Origin: Gemmatimonadaceae bacterium | Lineage (GTDB): Bacteria > Gemmatimonadota > Gemmatimonadetes > Gemmatimonadales > Gemmatimonadaceae | Reading direction: 5' to 3' | Length of the DNA stretch: 64,000 nucleotides | Assembly (NCBI GenBank): GCA_022843265.1 | Contig: JALHNZ010000001.1 | Coordinates: forward strand, 1 to 64,000 | Translations under genes and position numbers: made by a program | The notes under the pieces: generated by a model | The model's database searches: none | Seen by the model: only the letters and a program-made list of their open reading frames with translations | What the model was told of the DNA's origin: nothing | In this document: one piece after another, positions 21,106 to 30,882 of the stretch | How the letters are laid out: each line of letters begins with the position of its first letter | How positions within the stretch are numbered: the first letter of the stretch is position 1

Positions 21106-22075
21106 CACCGAGCACGTGGCTGAACACATCGCGATCCACATTGCCACCACACAAAACAAACGCAACACACGCTTCCGAACGGCGCGTCGTGTCGGCGAGC
21201 ATCGCCGCCAGCCCGGCGGCACCCGCGCCTTCGGCCGCGTTGTGTGTCGTTGCAAAGAGCACGCGCATGGCGTCGGCAACTTGCTCGTCTGTCACCGCCT
21301 GAATCGGAATCGCAGCGGCACTGATGATCGCGAGCGCGCTCGCATCTGGCGTGCGACACGCCATGCCATCAGCGAGTTGCGTGGTGACGGCGTGCGACAC
21401 GGAGCGACCCGCGGCGACCGAGAGCGCGTACGCGGGCGCTCCCGCAGACACGACGCCAATGATTTCCACGGCGTGTTGCAACGCGCGCTTGGCCGCGATC
21501 GCGCCGCACACGCCGCTTCCCAACCCTACTGGCACATACAGCCGGTCAAGCGTTGGCACTGCCTCCAGCAGTTCGAGTGCCCAGGTACCCACGCCGGCAA
21601 CCAGATCGAGGTGGAAACTTGGCACGCGAATCCATCCACGCTGCGCGGCAATCTCGACAGCGGCTTCTACGGACGCCTGGAAATCCTCACCCACCTCCAA
21701 CACCTCGGCGCCGAGTGCTCGCATGGCCGCATTCTTCTCGCGACTGTTCCCCTGAGGCACCACAATCGCCACCCGAATACCGTATCGCGCCGCCGCGTAG
21801 GCGATCGACTGGCCGTGATTTCCTCGCGTGGCCGACACGAGGCCAGGCACGGCCACGCCAGACTGATGCAATCGCTCAAGGTAGACCAGACCGCCACGCA
21901 CCTTGAACGCGCCAACCGGCGTGTGATTCTCGTGTTTCACCCAGCATACCGAGCCAACCCGCTCCTCGAGCAGCGGCCAGCGGTACTGCGCGGTGGGGCC
22001 AAAGTTGGCGTGGACCAGCTGCTGTGCAGCGCGCAGCGCCTTCAGATCTGGGAGGCCATCGAGTGGGGATGTCAT
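21077..22075 (-). CDS. PLP-dependent threonine/serine dehydratase-like enzyme
   Basis: Fold-type II PLP enzyme of 332 residues. The Schiff-base lysine is Lys58 in 'GAFKVRGG', preceded by 'VKHENHTPV' as in threonine dehydratases. 'SATRGNHGQSIAYAA' is the Asn-loop and 'VPVGLGSGVCGA' the glycine-rich phosphate loop. There is no ACT regulatory domain, so it is closer to the catabolic or short threonine/serine dehydratases. The likely reaction is deamination of L-threonine to 2-oxobutanoate; other fold-II substrates (serine, hydroxyaspartate) cannot be excluded. Its end overlaps the end of the DUF5916 gene on the other strand. Confidence 0.85.
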
Positions 22076-22238
22076 GACGGGCGGTGTGACGGGTAGTCGA
22101 GAGACGGAATCGATCGGAGGCTACCAGGCCTTACCCGCTGAGGCAATGCAATAACTGATGGAAGGTGCCCATGTTTAACATGTTGCCGAGCCGCCAACGT
22201 CTCTGGCGGAGCTGACCATCGCCTTTGCCGACCTCACC

Positions 22239-23504
22239 ATGTCGCTTCGCCATACCACACGCGTTACGCTCGCCACCGCCGCTGTGGCGCTCGTGCCCGC
22301 TATCGCACTCGCGCAGGCCGCCACCGTGCCTGCGCAAAATGCCACGGTCAAAGCCGCGATGTCGCAGATTGAGCGCGACAATGCATGGACCCTCAACCAA
22401 CAGGTCACGCTCTGCGAGATTCCTGCCCCACCGTTCAAGGAGACGGCACGCGGCGTGTATTTCCGCGATCAACTGACGGCACTGGGTCTGACCCAGGTTC
22501 GTGTTGACGGTGAAGGCAACGTGATTGGTGAGCTTCGCGGCAACCGCTCGGGCCCAACCGTTGTGTTAAGCGGGCATCTCGATACGGTGTTTCCCGAGGG
22601 CACTGATGTCAAAGTGACGCGAGAAGGAACGCGACTCATTGGCCCCGGCATTGGTGATGATTGCCGTGGTCTGGCGGTGACGCTTGCAGTGACACGCTCG
22701 CTGCTCGCCAACAAGGTACCAATCACCGGACGCTTGCTGATTGTGGGCACGGTCGGAGAAGAAGGTCCAGGCAATCTGCGTGGCGTGCGTGCGCTGTTTA
22801 CCGGTCCGCTTCGGGACTCCATCGACTACTTCGTCAGTGTTGATGGTACCGGTATCGCAATCACGAACGGCGCCGTGGGAAGCGCGCGCTATCGGTTCAC
22901 CGTGCAGGGTCCCGGTGGGCACAGCTACGGTGCATTCGGTTTGGTGAATCCGATTCACGCCGTGGGTCGTGCGATTGCCGCGATTGGTGATATGCAGGTG
23001 CCAACGGAACCGCGCACCACATTCAGCGTGGGGCTGATCACCGGCGGCACGTCGGTGAATACAATTTCCGCGGACGCCTCGTTTGATCTCGACATGCGTA
23101 GCGAGTCTATGGCCACGCTCCTTGAGGTAGATGCCAAAGTCCAGCAGCTGGTGCGCGATGCTGTCGCCGCGGAACAGGCCCGTTGGCCAAACTCGCGTGG
23201 CAAACTCGAGCTGAAAATCGACACGATCGGCATTCGCCCGGCCGGCACGACGCCGGATTCCTCGCGCATTGTCCGCGTGGCGCAGGCGGCGGCTGATGCA
23301 CTCAAACTGTACGCACCGCTCAACGCATCAAGCACCGACGCAAACTTCCCGATCAGCCTCGGTATTCCAGCGATCACCGTAGACGGCGGTGGCGTTGGCC
23401 GCGCGTCGCACTCACTCGATGAGTCCTACGACGATCGAACTGATGGATTCAAAGGACCGCAATGGATCCTGCTGCTGGTGAGCGGATTGCTCGGCGTCAA
23501 GTAG
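22239..23504 (+). CDS. Secreted M20 family metallopeptidase
   Basis: 421 residues with a signal peptide ('TLATAAVALVPAIALA' then QA). The two-zinc site can be followed in order: 'LSGHLDTVF' (His, Asp), 'GIGDDCRGL' (bridging Asp), 'GTVGEEGPGN' (catalytic and metal Glu), 'SVDGTG' (Asp) and the C-terminal 'ASHSLDES' (His). The dimerisation domain lies between. M20 exopeptidases remove amino acids from di- or tripeptides or deacylate amino-acid conjugates; export suggests periplasmic peptide scavenging. It is divergent from the dehydratase gene across about 163 bases. Confidence 0.9.
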   Translation: MSLRHTTRVTLATAAVALVPAIALAQAATVPAQNATVKAAMSQIERDNAWTLNQQVTLCEIPAPPFKETARGVYFRDQLTALGLTQVRVDGEGNVIGELRGNRSGPTVVLSGHLDTVFPEGTDVKVTREGTRLIGPGIGDDCRGLAVTLAVTRSLLANKVPITGRLLIVGTVGEEGPGNLRGVRALFTGPLRDSIDYFVSVDGTGIAITNGAVGSARYRFTVQGPGGHSYGAFGLVNPIHAVGRAIAAIGDMQVPTEPRTTFSVGLITGGTSVNTISADASFDLDMRSESMATLLEVDAKVQQLVRDAVAAEQARWPNSRGKLELKIDTIGIRPAGTTPDSSRIVRVAQAAADALKLYAPLNASSTDANFPISLGIPAITVDGGGVGRASHSLDESYDDRTDGFKGPQWILLLVSGLLGVK

Positions 23505-23550
23505 TTCGGCACCCGCTAAGCGAAACCGAGAACGCTTGACGACTGCTCCG

Positions 23551-24501
23551 TCAGAACAGCCGCACCACGTCCGCCGCCGAGATTGGCGCGGGCGTGGGTT
23601 GCAGTCCAGCACGAAATGCGGCGTTGCCGATTAACTGCGCGGCACTCGCGCCCGCCGCACGCAACTCACGCAGCGAAGTGTCGCCAGCCGCCTTGCTGAG
23701 CTTTCTTCCTTCCGGCGTGCGCAGCAAGGTGTGGTGAAAATACGCGGGCGCCCTCGCGCGTCCGAGCGCGTGCGCAATCAGAATCTGTCGACCGGTTGAA
23801 CTGAGCAGATCTTCGCCTCGAATCACGACATCAATGCGCTGATCACGATCGTCAACCGTTACGGCGAACTGGTATGTCCAGTGTCCGAAACGGTCGCACA
23901 CCAGCACGTCGCCACAATCGTTCGCTGGCGTCTGTTCCTGTGGGCCAAGGCGAAGATCTTGAAACGACACGCGCTCTGGCTCGAGAATCACGCGGCGTGC
24001 TCGCGTGTCCGTGCTCGGGTGACCGAGCGTTCGACAGGTGCCAGGATAACGCGGCTCCTCTCCTTCTGCGACGGGTCCAACCGCGCGAAGAATATCACGA
24101 CGCGAGCAGGTGCAGGGATACACCAGCCGCTGCTTTTCCAGCGCGGTGATTGCCTCGCGATACGCGTGGCCGTTATCCGACTGACGATACACAGTTGGCC
24201 CGGCGCGAAAACTCGACACGCTCGCTTCGTGCGGCACGAACCCCAGCCACTCAAGATCCTCGAGCAGCGCGGCTTCATACTCAGGGCGACAGCGCGTGAG
24301 ATCATGATCTTCCACGCGCAGCACGACAAAACCGCCGTAGCGCTCCGCCAGCCCCCACACATGAATCGCGTTCACGAGGTGCCCGAGATGCAGATAGCCT
24401 GTGGGCGCCGGCGCAAACCGGGTGCGCCACCCGGACACCGGAAACCGGTCTCCGAACAACGCACCCGAGTGCTGCTGCAATGTCACGTGTTCGTCATGCA
24501 C
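23551..24501 (-). CDS. gluQ: Glutamyl-Q tRNA(Asp) synthetase
   Basis: 316 residues, a truncated glutamyl-tRNA synthetase without the anticodon-binding domain. HIGH motif as 'PTGYLHLGHLVNAI', 'RVEDHDLTRCRPEY', zinc-type cysteines in 'YPCTCSRRD' with the later 'YPGTCR', and a KMSKS motif as 'RKLSKAAGD'. GluQRS charges the queuosine base of tRNA-Asp with glutamate. It lies 9 bases downstream of the M14 carboxypeptidase gene on the same strand, so it is probably co-transcribed with it. Confidence 0.92.
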   Translation of the reverse strand: MHDEHVTLQQHSGALFGDRFPVSGWRTRFAPAPTGYLHLGHLVNAIHVWGLAERYGGFVVLRVEDHDLTRCRPEYEAALLEDLEWLGFVPHEASVSSFRAGPTVYRQSDNGHAYREAITALEKQRLVYPCTCSRRDILRAVGPVAEGEEPRYPGTCRTLGHPSTDTRARRVILEPERVSFQDLRLGPQEQTPANDCGDVLVCDRFGHWTYQFAVTVDDRDQRIDVVIRGEDLLSSTGRQILIAHALGRARAPAYFHHTLLRTPEGRKLSKAAGDTSLRELRAAGASAAQLIGNAAFRAGLQPTPAPISAADVVRLF

Positions 24502-24510
24502 AAGCGAAAG

Positions 24511-27297
24511 TTACTTCGCGGTGCTGCTTCCGTAGAACGTGTTGGTCACAAGTTTGAACGTGCCGTGTGACTGCGCGCGGAACATCACTTCCGGTCCAAG
24601 CAGGTACACCGTGCCCTTGCCCACTTTGGCCTCGGCCATCGCCACGCCGCCCTGCAGGCGTTCCTGTCCCCACGCCCAGCCACTGCGCAGCGGCTTCGGC
24701 GTATCGAACGTTGCAATCGCTCGCACACCCGCGGCCGCGGCGCCAGCGCCGAGCTTCATGACCGGGCTGTTGTCGAACATCACGATCGGGCGCGCATCCA
24801 TGCCAGCCGTGATCGGACGTGACGGATCCAGCGCCACCTGCAACAGCGATCCCGGGATGTAGTACTGCTCACCTGTGAGCGGGCGGCCGTTGTCGAGCAG
24901 GTGATTTTCAATCGGCAGCTGGAAATGCTGCGCAATGGCCGTTGAACTGCCAATCGTGATGATCTGCCCGCCCGCTTCCACGAACTGCTTGAGCTGCGGA
25001 ATGGTGCGCTCAGGTGACACGTTGCCAAGTGCCGGCCAGAACTCACGCGGAATGAGCGTCGAGTCCGCCGCCGAGGCGCCACCACCTGCAAAGCCACCGC
25101 CGCCAACCCCACGAGCACCGCGCGCAGCCGGAATGCCGCCATCAACAAACAGCAGGACGTCATACTTCGCGTTCAGCTTGCCCGCGTCGAGCTCTTTCGC
25201 GTACACCGTGGTAAACGGCATTTCGAGCTGTTCGAGGACGAGACGCGTCCAGCCCGCTGGCATCGAGCCACCAAAACGATCCCACACACCAACGCGCAAC
25301 TGACGCACCCGATCTGCCGCCGGACGTACGTCGGCCGCGGCAAACGACACACCAAGATCCTTGGCCGCCTGCGTCACCACCTGATCGGCGTAGCCACCGG
25401 TTGGAATGAACCACGATCCCACAGGATACGTCTGACCATTCGTCGTCACAGCCGCCGTGGTGCGAAACACCGGCGAGTTGCGCTTGGTCAAACGGTTGGC
25501 AACGGTCAGCGCATCATTTACCGATGCGTGCACGAGATAACCCGCGCGGCCCTTGTTCACCGTGCTTGGAATCATGGCCGTCACATCCGTCACCTTCTCG
25601 AACTGTCCGTCCACGTTGTCGAACACGCGGTCGTACTGCATGCCCATCTGCATGGCGAGCGTCCAACCGGCGTTGTCATACGGCGGAATCGGCGGGCCAC
25701 CCGGGAAACGGAAATCGTTCGGATGATCCTGCGGTTCAAACATGTCGAGAATGTGCGGACGGAACGCCTGCGAGGAGTTGAACACCCAGGAACCGGCCGG
25801 ATACTGCTTGCCCGATACCGTGAACGGCGCGGTGGCGCGGTGCACGACCACACCCGACTTCTGCAGCGCGCGCACGAACTTCGTGGCGGTTGCAAAGTCC
25901 GGCTGTGAACTCGGCAGAATGTACGCCCGCGGGTTACGATCTTCCGGCTTGCGAAGCACACCGAACATGGCCTCGTTCGAACCCGCGGCAGCAGCCGCCG
26001 TGTTCGCGCGCAACTTGGTCATGGAATCATTCAGCACCGCAACGCGAGACGGCCAGATCGTCCAGGAATCTTTCTTGCCGCTGGCGATCTGGTCGCTGCC
26101 CATCTTCCAACGATTGAACAACAAGGTTTCGCGATACTTCGACGCCACATCCAACACCGCGCGGTTGGCCGTGATCGAATAGTCAATCGACTGACGGAAG
26201 CGCCAGAGTCCCGGCTCGACAGGCAACGGCTGGTCACCACTACGCAGCTGACGATTGGCCACCAGCGGCACGCGCATCGGTGTAGGATTGCCAATCGTTT
26301 CCGTGAGCAACCCAATCATGTTGTGGAAATACACGGTCGTGCGCAGACCACCGTTCCACCACGTGGAGTAGTTCGCACCACTGCGCATCACCGTGCCACC
26401 CTTTTCTTCGGTGACAAAGCGGTTGTGCATGGCTGCACCCACCACATCAAGCCCGGTGATGATCAGCGGGTGAAAGTTGTAGTTCGCCGGATCACGGAAC
26501 GGCGGCGCAAACATCACCGCACCCTGCGGACCCGTCTGGTGATGGTTGTACATGATCACCGGGTGCCATTCGATGAACAGCTGACGGCTCATGTTCTCCG
26601 TTTCCTTCAGTGCGTTCATGTACGAGTCACGATTGTTATCGTGTCCCGCGTACTTCTGGTAGAGACGCGGCAGGCCACCGGTGCTGCGACGCAGACTGTC
26701 CGGCGAGCGCATATACCAATCGCTCACTAGCTCCATGCCGTCCGGATTCGCGTGCGCCATGAGAATGATGCAATCGTCGAGGAAACGCGTGGTCTCCTCA
26801 TCGCTCATGCTCGAAAGCTGCCAGAACGTTTCGATCAGCTGCTGCGCACCAAGGACTTCCGTCGCGTGCAAACCGCCGTCAATCCAGATGATGGCTTTGC
26901 CTTCACGCGCGAGACGCCGCGCTTCGGCCGAGTCCACGCCTTCTGCCAGCGAAAGGCGACGCGCGATCTCCTTGTAGCGCGCGAGATTGCGATGATTCGC
27001 CGGGCTCGTCACGATAGCCATGATCTGCGGCCGTCCTTCTTCAGACAAGCCGATCGTATCGAGTACTACACGATCCGTCTCACCGGCGACCTTCGCAAAA
27101 TACTGATGCAGCTTGGTGTAGTTCGGCAGCTGGTAGTCGGCACCGATGCGATGACCGAAAAACTGCTCGGGAGACGTGACACGGGATTGCGCCGAAAGGG
27201 CGGCTGGCAACGCGAGCGCGGTGCCGAGCAACAGGGTGCGTGCGACGGACGCGGCGCGCAGGCCGAATGTCCGCACGAAACGCGAATCTGAGGTCAT
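24511..27297 (-). CDS. Secreted M14 family zinc carboxypeptidase-like protein
   Basis: 928 residues with a signal peptide ('TLLLGTALALPAALSA' then QS). The M14 zinc motif is H144-A-T-E147 in 'GGLHATEVLGAQ', with the family 'AHANPDGME' segment and a candidate third zinc His in 'MYNHHQTG'. The long C-terminal half (from about 430) has a Rossmann-like/GATase-like appearance ('VLLFVDGGIP', 'IITIGSSTAIAQHF'), as is usual in large M14 proteins of soil bacteria. Likely a periplasmic or secreted peptide-degrading enzyme. Divergent from the TonB receptor gene. Confidence 0.87.
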   Translation of the reverse strand: MTSDSRFVRTFGLRAASVARTLLLGTALALPAALSAQSRVTSPEQFFGHRIGADYQLPNYTKLHQYFAKVAGETDRVVLDTIGLSEEGRPQIMAIVTSPANHRNLARYKEIARRLSLAEGVDSAEARRLAREGKAIIWIDGGLHATEVLGAQQLIETFWQLSSMSDEETTRFLDDCIILMAHANPDGMELVSDWYMRSPDSLRRSTGGLPRLYQKYAGHDNNRDSYMNALKETENMSRQLFIEWHPVIMYNHHQTGPQGAVMFAPPFRDPANYNFHPLIITGLDVVGAAMHNRFVTEEKGGTVMRSGANYSTWWNGGLRTTVYFHNMIGLLTETIGNPTPMRVPLVANRQLRSGDQPLPVEPGLWRFRQSIDYSITANRAVLDVASKYRETLLFNRWKMGSDQIASGKKDSWTIWPSRVAVLNDSMTKLRANTAAAAAGSNEAMFGVLRKPEDRNPRAYILPSSQPDFATATKFVRALQKSGVVVHRATAPFTVSGKQYPAGSWVFNSSQAFRPHILDMFEPQDHPNDFRFPGGPPIPPYDNAGWTLAMQMGMQYDRVFDNVDGQFEKVTDVTAMIPSTVNKGRAGYLVHASVNDALTVANRLTKRNSPVFRTTAAVTTNGQTYPVGSWFIPTGGYADQVVTQAAKDLGVSFAAADVRPAADRVRQLRVGVWDRFGGSMPAGWTRLVLEQLEMPFTTVYAKELDAGKLNAKYDVLLFVDGGIPAARGARGVGGGGFAGGGASAADSTLIPREFWPALGNVSPERTIPQLKQFVEAGGQIITIGSSTAIAQHFQLPIENHLLDNGRPLTGEQYYIPGSLLQVALDPSRPITAGMDARPIVMFDNSPVMKLGAGAAAAGVRAIATFDTPKPLRSGWAWGQERLQGGVAMAEAKVGKGTVYLLGPEVMFRAQSHGTFKLVTNTFYGSSTAK

Positions 27298-27494
27298 GGC
27301 TGATCAGGGAGGCAGGAAAACCGGAGAGGCGGGCCCAGCGGGCCGTCCCTGAGTTTACGTCGCGGCACCGTGAATCGCTGGTTGCCTGACCGATGCGAGC
27401 CCGTGACGAGTCCTTGACCCTCCACAAGACGAGCTGTGACATGCGCCGTGCTTCTACCTGACAGTTGGTTTTTCCTTCTTATCAGGGAGTGTTC

Positions 27495-30029
27495 ATGCAC
27501 CGTTCGATGGTTCTCCGGCTCACGTCGATGAGTCTTGCTCTTCTTCTGGCACTACCTGTAACGGCGCAGGCGCAGGCTGGCGTCATCACGGGCTCCGTGG
27601 TCACCGCTGAGGCGGGCCGGCCACTGGAAGCCGCCGAGGTCCTGCTGATCGGCGCGCCGCTTCGCGCCAGTACTGACGTCTCCGGCCGCTTTCGCCTGGC
27701 CGGCGTGCCAGCCGGCGCCCAGCGTTTGGTCGTGCGCGCGGTTGGACTCACGCCTGATACCGTCGCAGTGACCGTCATAAGCGGACAGACGATCAGCATT
27801 GAATCGCGCCTTCGCCGTCCCGCCAATACGATCAGTGCGGTTGCCGTGACGGCGCAGAAACGTACGGAGTCGGTGCAGGACGTGCCTGTACCGATCACAG
27901 CGTACGACGATCGCTTTCTGAAAGAACAGAGCGTGCAGCAGTTCGACGCCCTGTCAGCGTATGTGCCCGGACTCAACGTCCAGCTGCAAAGCCCCAACAA
28001 CCCGGGCTTCGTGATTCGCGGCATCACGTCCGACGACGGCACCAGCTTTGTCGAACCGCGCGTGTCAGTATTTCAGGACGGCGTCTCAATCTCCAAGTCG
28101 CGTGGTTCGGTGGTTGAACTCTTTGATCTCGAGCGCGTGGAAGTGCTTAAGGGTCCGCAGGGAACGCTCTTCGGACGCGGCGCGCAAATCGGCGCGGTAC
28201 ACGTTATCCAGAACAAAGCCGTGAACGCGCGTCAGACGGAAGTGACGGCCGGCGGCGGCAACTTTGGTGAGATCTTTGCCAGCGCGATGGTCAATCAGCC
28301 AATCGCCGAGAACAAACTGTTCGGACGCGTGGCCGCGATCTACAACAAGCGTGATGGTTTCATTGAAAACGCAGCCGGTGGTACGCTCAACGGCAAGAAC
28401 ACAGCGGCCATTCGCACCTCACTGCGTTGGTTGCCCTCGCTCTCAAGCACCGTTGACCTGGTCGCCAACTTCCAGAGCGACGACTCGCCAGGCACGTCGT
28501 TCAAGAGCCTCGTGTTCAACACGCCCGGCGGCGATCGCACACCGTTTTCGCGCGCGGCGCTGAACGGCGGCGACTCGCTGGGCATCAACCGTCAGGTAGG
28601 CGGTGTGACGCTGCTCTGGAATCAGCAGCTCGGCAGCAACTGGAGTCTGACGTCAACGAGCGCGTGGCGCCGCTTCTACTCCGACGAAGCGTTTGACGCC
28701 GACGGGACGCTCGCTCCGGTGCTGCAGTTCCGCGAAGTCGCGGAAGGGTCGCAGCTCAGCCAGGAAGCGCGCTTCAACTATGATGCCGGTGGTCGCGTGA
28801 CCGGTTTCGTCGGCGCCAGCGTTTTTAACGAAAAGGGCAGCCAGCGCGTGCCGTTTTCCACGGATGAACGCAGTCTCTTTGCACTGTTCAGCCCGTTTTT
28901 GGCCGCCGCTGGCGTACCGCGAATCCCGCTCATCAACACCGACGGTTCCGCAAATCTCGCGGTGGCCAATAATCCGCTCACGGGCCGTCCGTTCAAAACA
29001 CAGCACGAAGAACAGTATCAGAACTTTGGTGAGCTCACGGCCTATGAACTGTTTGCCGACGCCACCGTGCGTCCGACAGATCGCCTCACCCTCACCGCGG
29101 GCGTACGCGGCACGTTCGAAGATGTAAGCAACGCGTACGAAGTGAAAAACTCTGCCACACCGGGCTCACTTGGTTTCATTCTCGGCGCCACGCCGAACAA
29201 TCTTTTCGCGCCAACGAACGGCCGCAAAGAAGGGACCGGATCATTCCGGTCCGGTGTTGGCCGCGCCATCGCCAGCTATGATCTGGGTCGCGGCTATCTT
29301 GCTTTTGCCAGCGTATCCAAGGGACGTCGACCGAACGTTGTTGTGGTGAACGCGGCAGGTACGAACACGCTGAACGAAGAAACCGTGTGGAGTTACGAGG
29401 GCGGACTCAAGGGTCAGCTTGCCGGCGGTCGCATTCAGTTTGATGCCAATGGTTACCGTTACAACTACAACAACTTCCAGACGTCGATTGTGCGCATTAC
29501 CGATCAGGGTCTGCAGAACCTGACCCTCGATGTTGGCCGCGCGACATCGTGGGGACTTGAAAGCAGCATGCGCGGACAATTGACGGAGAAAGTCAGCGCG
29601 TTTGCCACGTTCGGCTACATCGACGCAAAATTTGATTCGCTCGATGCGAACGGCGATCGCCAGGCGCGTTCCGGCAACCGATTCCGCCTCACGCCGATGC
29701 ACTCGTACAGCACCGGCGTCTCGATCACCGCGCTTGATGGTACCCGCGGCAAGCTGATCGTATCGCCAAACGTTGTGTACCGCGGACGTGTATTTTTCGA
29801 AGATCTGAACCAGCCAAACATTCGGGAAAACGGATACGCCCTCGTGAACCTGCGCGCTGCGTACGCACTACCCGATCGTCGCACTGAGATCTCGCTGATC
29901 GGCCGCAATATTTTCGATCAGGCGTACATCATTGACGCCGGCAACACCGGCAACGCCTTCGGTATTCCCACCTTCATCGCTGGTGCACCGCAGTTCCTCA
30001 CGCTGCAGGTGTCGTACTCGCTACGCTAA
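27495..30029 (+). CDS. TonB-dependent receptor with carboxypeptidase-regulatory domain
   Basis: 844 residues. The ATG is preceded by AGGGAG at a good distance. Signal peptide 'MSLALLLALPVTAQA', then a carboxypeptidase-regulatory-like beta domain ('GVITGSVVTAEAGRPLEAAEVLL', about 30-110). The plug domain follows ('VQDVPVPITAYDDRFL', 'PGFVIRGITSDDG', 'VEVLKGPQGTLFGRG'), then a 22-strand barrel ending in 'LTLQVSYSLR'. It belongs to the iron-complex/outer-membrane transporter group; the ligand is not predictable. A strong terminator follows at 30051. It is divergent from the M14 carboxypeptidase gene, sharing a 197-base promoter region. Confidence 0.92.
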   Translation: MHRSMVLRLTSMSLALLLALPVTAQAQAGVITGSVVTAEAGRPLEAAEVLLIGAPLRASTDVSGRFRLAGVPAGAQRLVVRAVGLTPDTVAVTVISGQTISIESRLRRPANTISAVAVTAQKRTESVQDVPVPITAYDDRFLKEQSVQQFDALSAYVPGLNVQLQSPNNPGFVIRGITSDDGTSFVEPRVSVFQDGVSISKSRGSVVELFDLERVEVLKGPQGTLFGRGAQIGAVHVIQNKAVNARQTEVTAGGGNFGEIFASAMVNQPIAENKLFGRVAAIYNKRDGFIENAAGGTLNGKNTAAIRTSLRWLPSLSSTVDLVANFQSDDSPGTSFKSLVFNTPGGDRTPFSRAALNGGDSLGINRQVGGVTLLWNQQLGSNWSLTSTSAWRRFYSDEAFDADGTLAPVLQFREVAEGSQLSQEARFNYDAGGRVTGFVGASVFNEKGSQRVPFSTDERSLFALFSPFLAAAGVPRIPLINTDGSANLAVANNPLTGRPFKTQHEEQYQNFGELTAYELFADATVRPTDRLTLTAGVRGTFEDVSNAYEVKNSATPGSLGFILGATPNNLFAPTNGRKEGTGSFRSGVGRAIASYDLGRGYLAFASVSKGRRPNVVVVNAAGTNTLNEETVWSYEGGLKGQLAGGRIQFDANGYRYNYNNFQTSIVRITDQGLQNLTLDVGRATSWGLESSMRGQLTEKVSAFATFGYIDAKFDSLDANGDRQARSGNRFRLTPMHSYSTGVSITALDGTRGKLIVSPNVVYRGRVFFEDLNQPNIRENGYALVNLRAAYALPDRRTEISLIGRNIFDQAYIIDAGNTGNAFGIPTFIAGAPQFLTLQVSYSLR

Positions 30030-30050
30030 GCGGCCCCCCGCTGGAACACG

Positions 30051-30083
30051 GCGCGCGCCCGACTCCACGGGCGCGCGCTTTTT
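30051..30083 (+). terminator. Rho-independent terminator after the TonB receptor
   Basis: An 11-bp perfect stem (GCGCGCGCCCG / CGGGCGCGCGC) with a six-base loop followed by TTTTT. It lies 22 bases after the TonB receptor stop codon and separates it from the pseudouridine synthase gene. Confidence 0.9.
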
Positions 30084-30132
30084 GTGTACGTTGTGTCATG
30101 GCACGCAACGCGTTTCCGGTCCGGGCGGTCGT

Positions 30133-30882
30133 ATGAAACTCGCCCGCTACCTCTCGAATCTTGGCTACGGCACCAAGCGAGAGTTGGAGCGTATGCTCGA
30201 GAGCCAGCAGATCACGCTGGCCGATGGCACCGTGTTGCGCGACAGCGCGCAATCCGTGCCGCCTCACAGCGAGCTGCGGGTGATGGGCAAGCCGCTCGAC
30301 CCTCCGCCCGGTGCGGTGATCCTGTTGCACAAGCCGCCGGGCATGGTCTGCTCCACTGAGGATCAGAACCCGCTCGTCTACGATTTGCTGCCTTCTCGAT
30401 TCCGTGACCGTTCGCCGATCATGTCACCGGTTGGTCGTCTGGATCGCGATACCACCGGCCTGCTGCTCTTCACCGATGACGGCCAGCTGTTGCATCGGCT
30501 GACGTCTCCCAAGTCGCACTTGCCCAAACGCTACGTCGCGCACTTGGCCGAATCGTTGCGCGACGACGCAGCCGAGGTGTTTGCAACCGGCACGCTGATG
30601 CTGACGGGAGAAACCACGCCGCTGTTACCGGCCACGCTTGAACTGCTCGAACCGCGTGTCGCACGCGTGACCATTACCGAAGGTCGCTACCATCAGGTGC
30701 GACGCATGTTCGCGGCCGTTGGCAATCACGTACGCATGTTGCATCGCGACGCCTTTGGACCAATCACGCTGGACGGTGTGCGCGAAGGCGAGTGGCGCGT
30801 ACTCTCAACCAGTGAGCGCGAATCGCTCAACGTGGCGATTGAAGCAGCCCGCGCTACTCGCGCGTCGCGGAAAGCACCTTGA
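30133..30882 (+). CDS. rsuA: RsuA-family 16S rRNA pseudouridine synthase
   Basis: 249 residues from the ATG at 30133; the open frame further upstream overlaps the TonB terminator and is discarded. An S4-type RNA-binding start ('MKLARYLSNLGYGTKRELERML') is followed by the catalytic domain with 'LLHKPPGMVCST', the catalytic Asp104 in 'GRLDRDTTGLLLFT', and 'KRYVAHL'. The RsuA/RluB/E/F end motif is 'EGRYHQVRRMFAAVGNHV'. The short form and the lack of long tails favour RsuA (pseudouridine 516 in 16S rRNA) over RluB/RluF. Its 3' end overlaps the convergent rsmC-type gene by 29 bases. Confidence 0.85.
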   Translation: MKLARYLSNLGYGTKRELERMLESQQITLADGTVLRDSAQSVPPHSELRVMGKPLDPPPGAVILLHKPPGMVCSTEDQNPLVYDLLPSRFRDRSPIMSPVGRLDRDTTGLLLFTDDGQLLHRLTSPKSHLPKRYVAHLAESLRDDAAEVFATGTLMLTGETTPLLPATLELLEPRVARVTITEGRYHQVRRMFAAVGNHVRMLHRDAFGPITLDGVREGEWRVLSTSERESLNVAIEAARATRASRKAP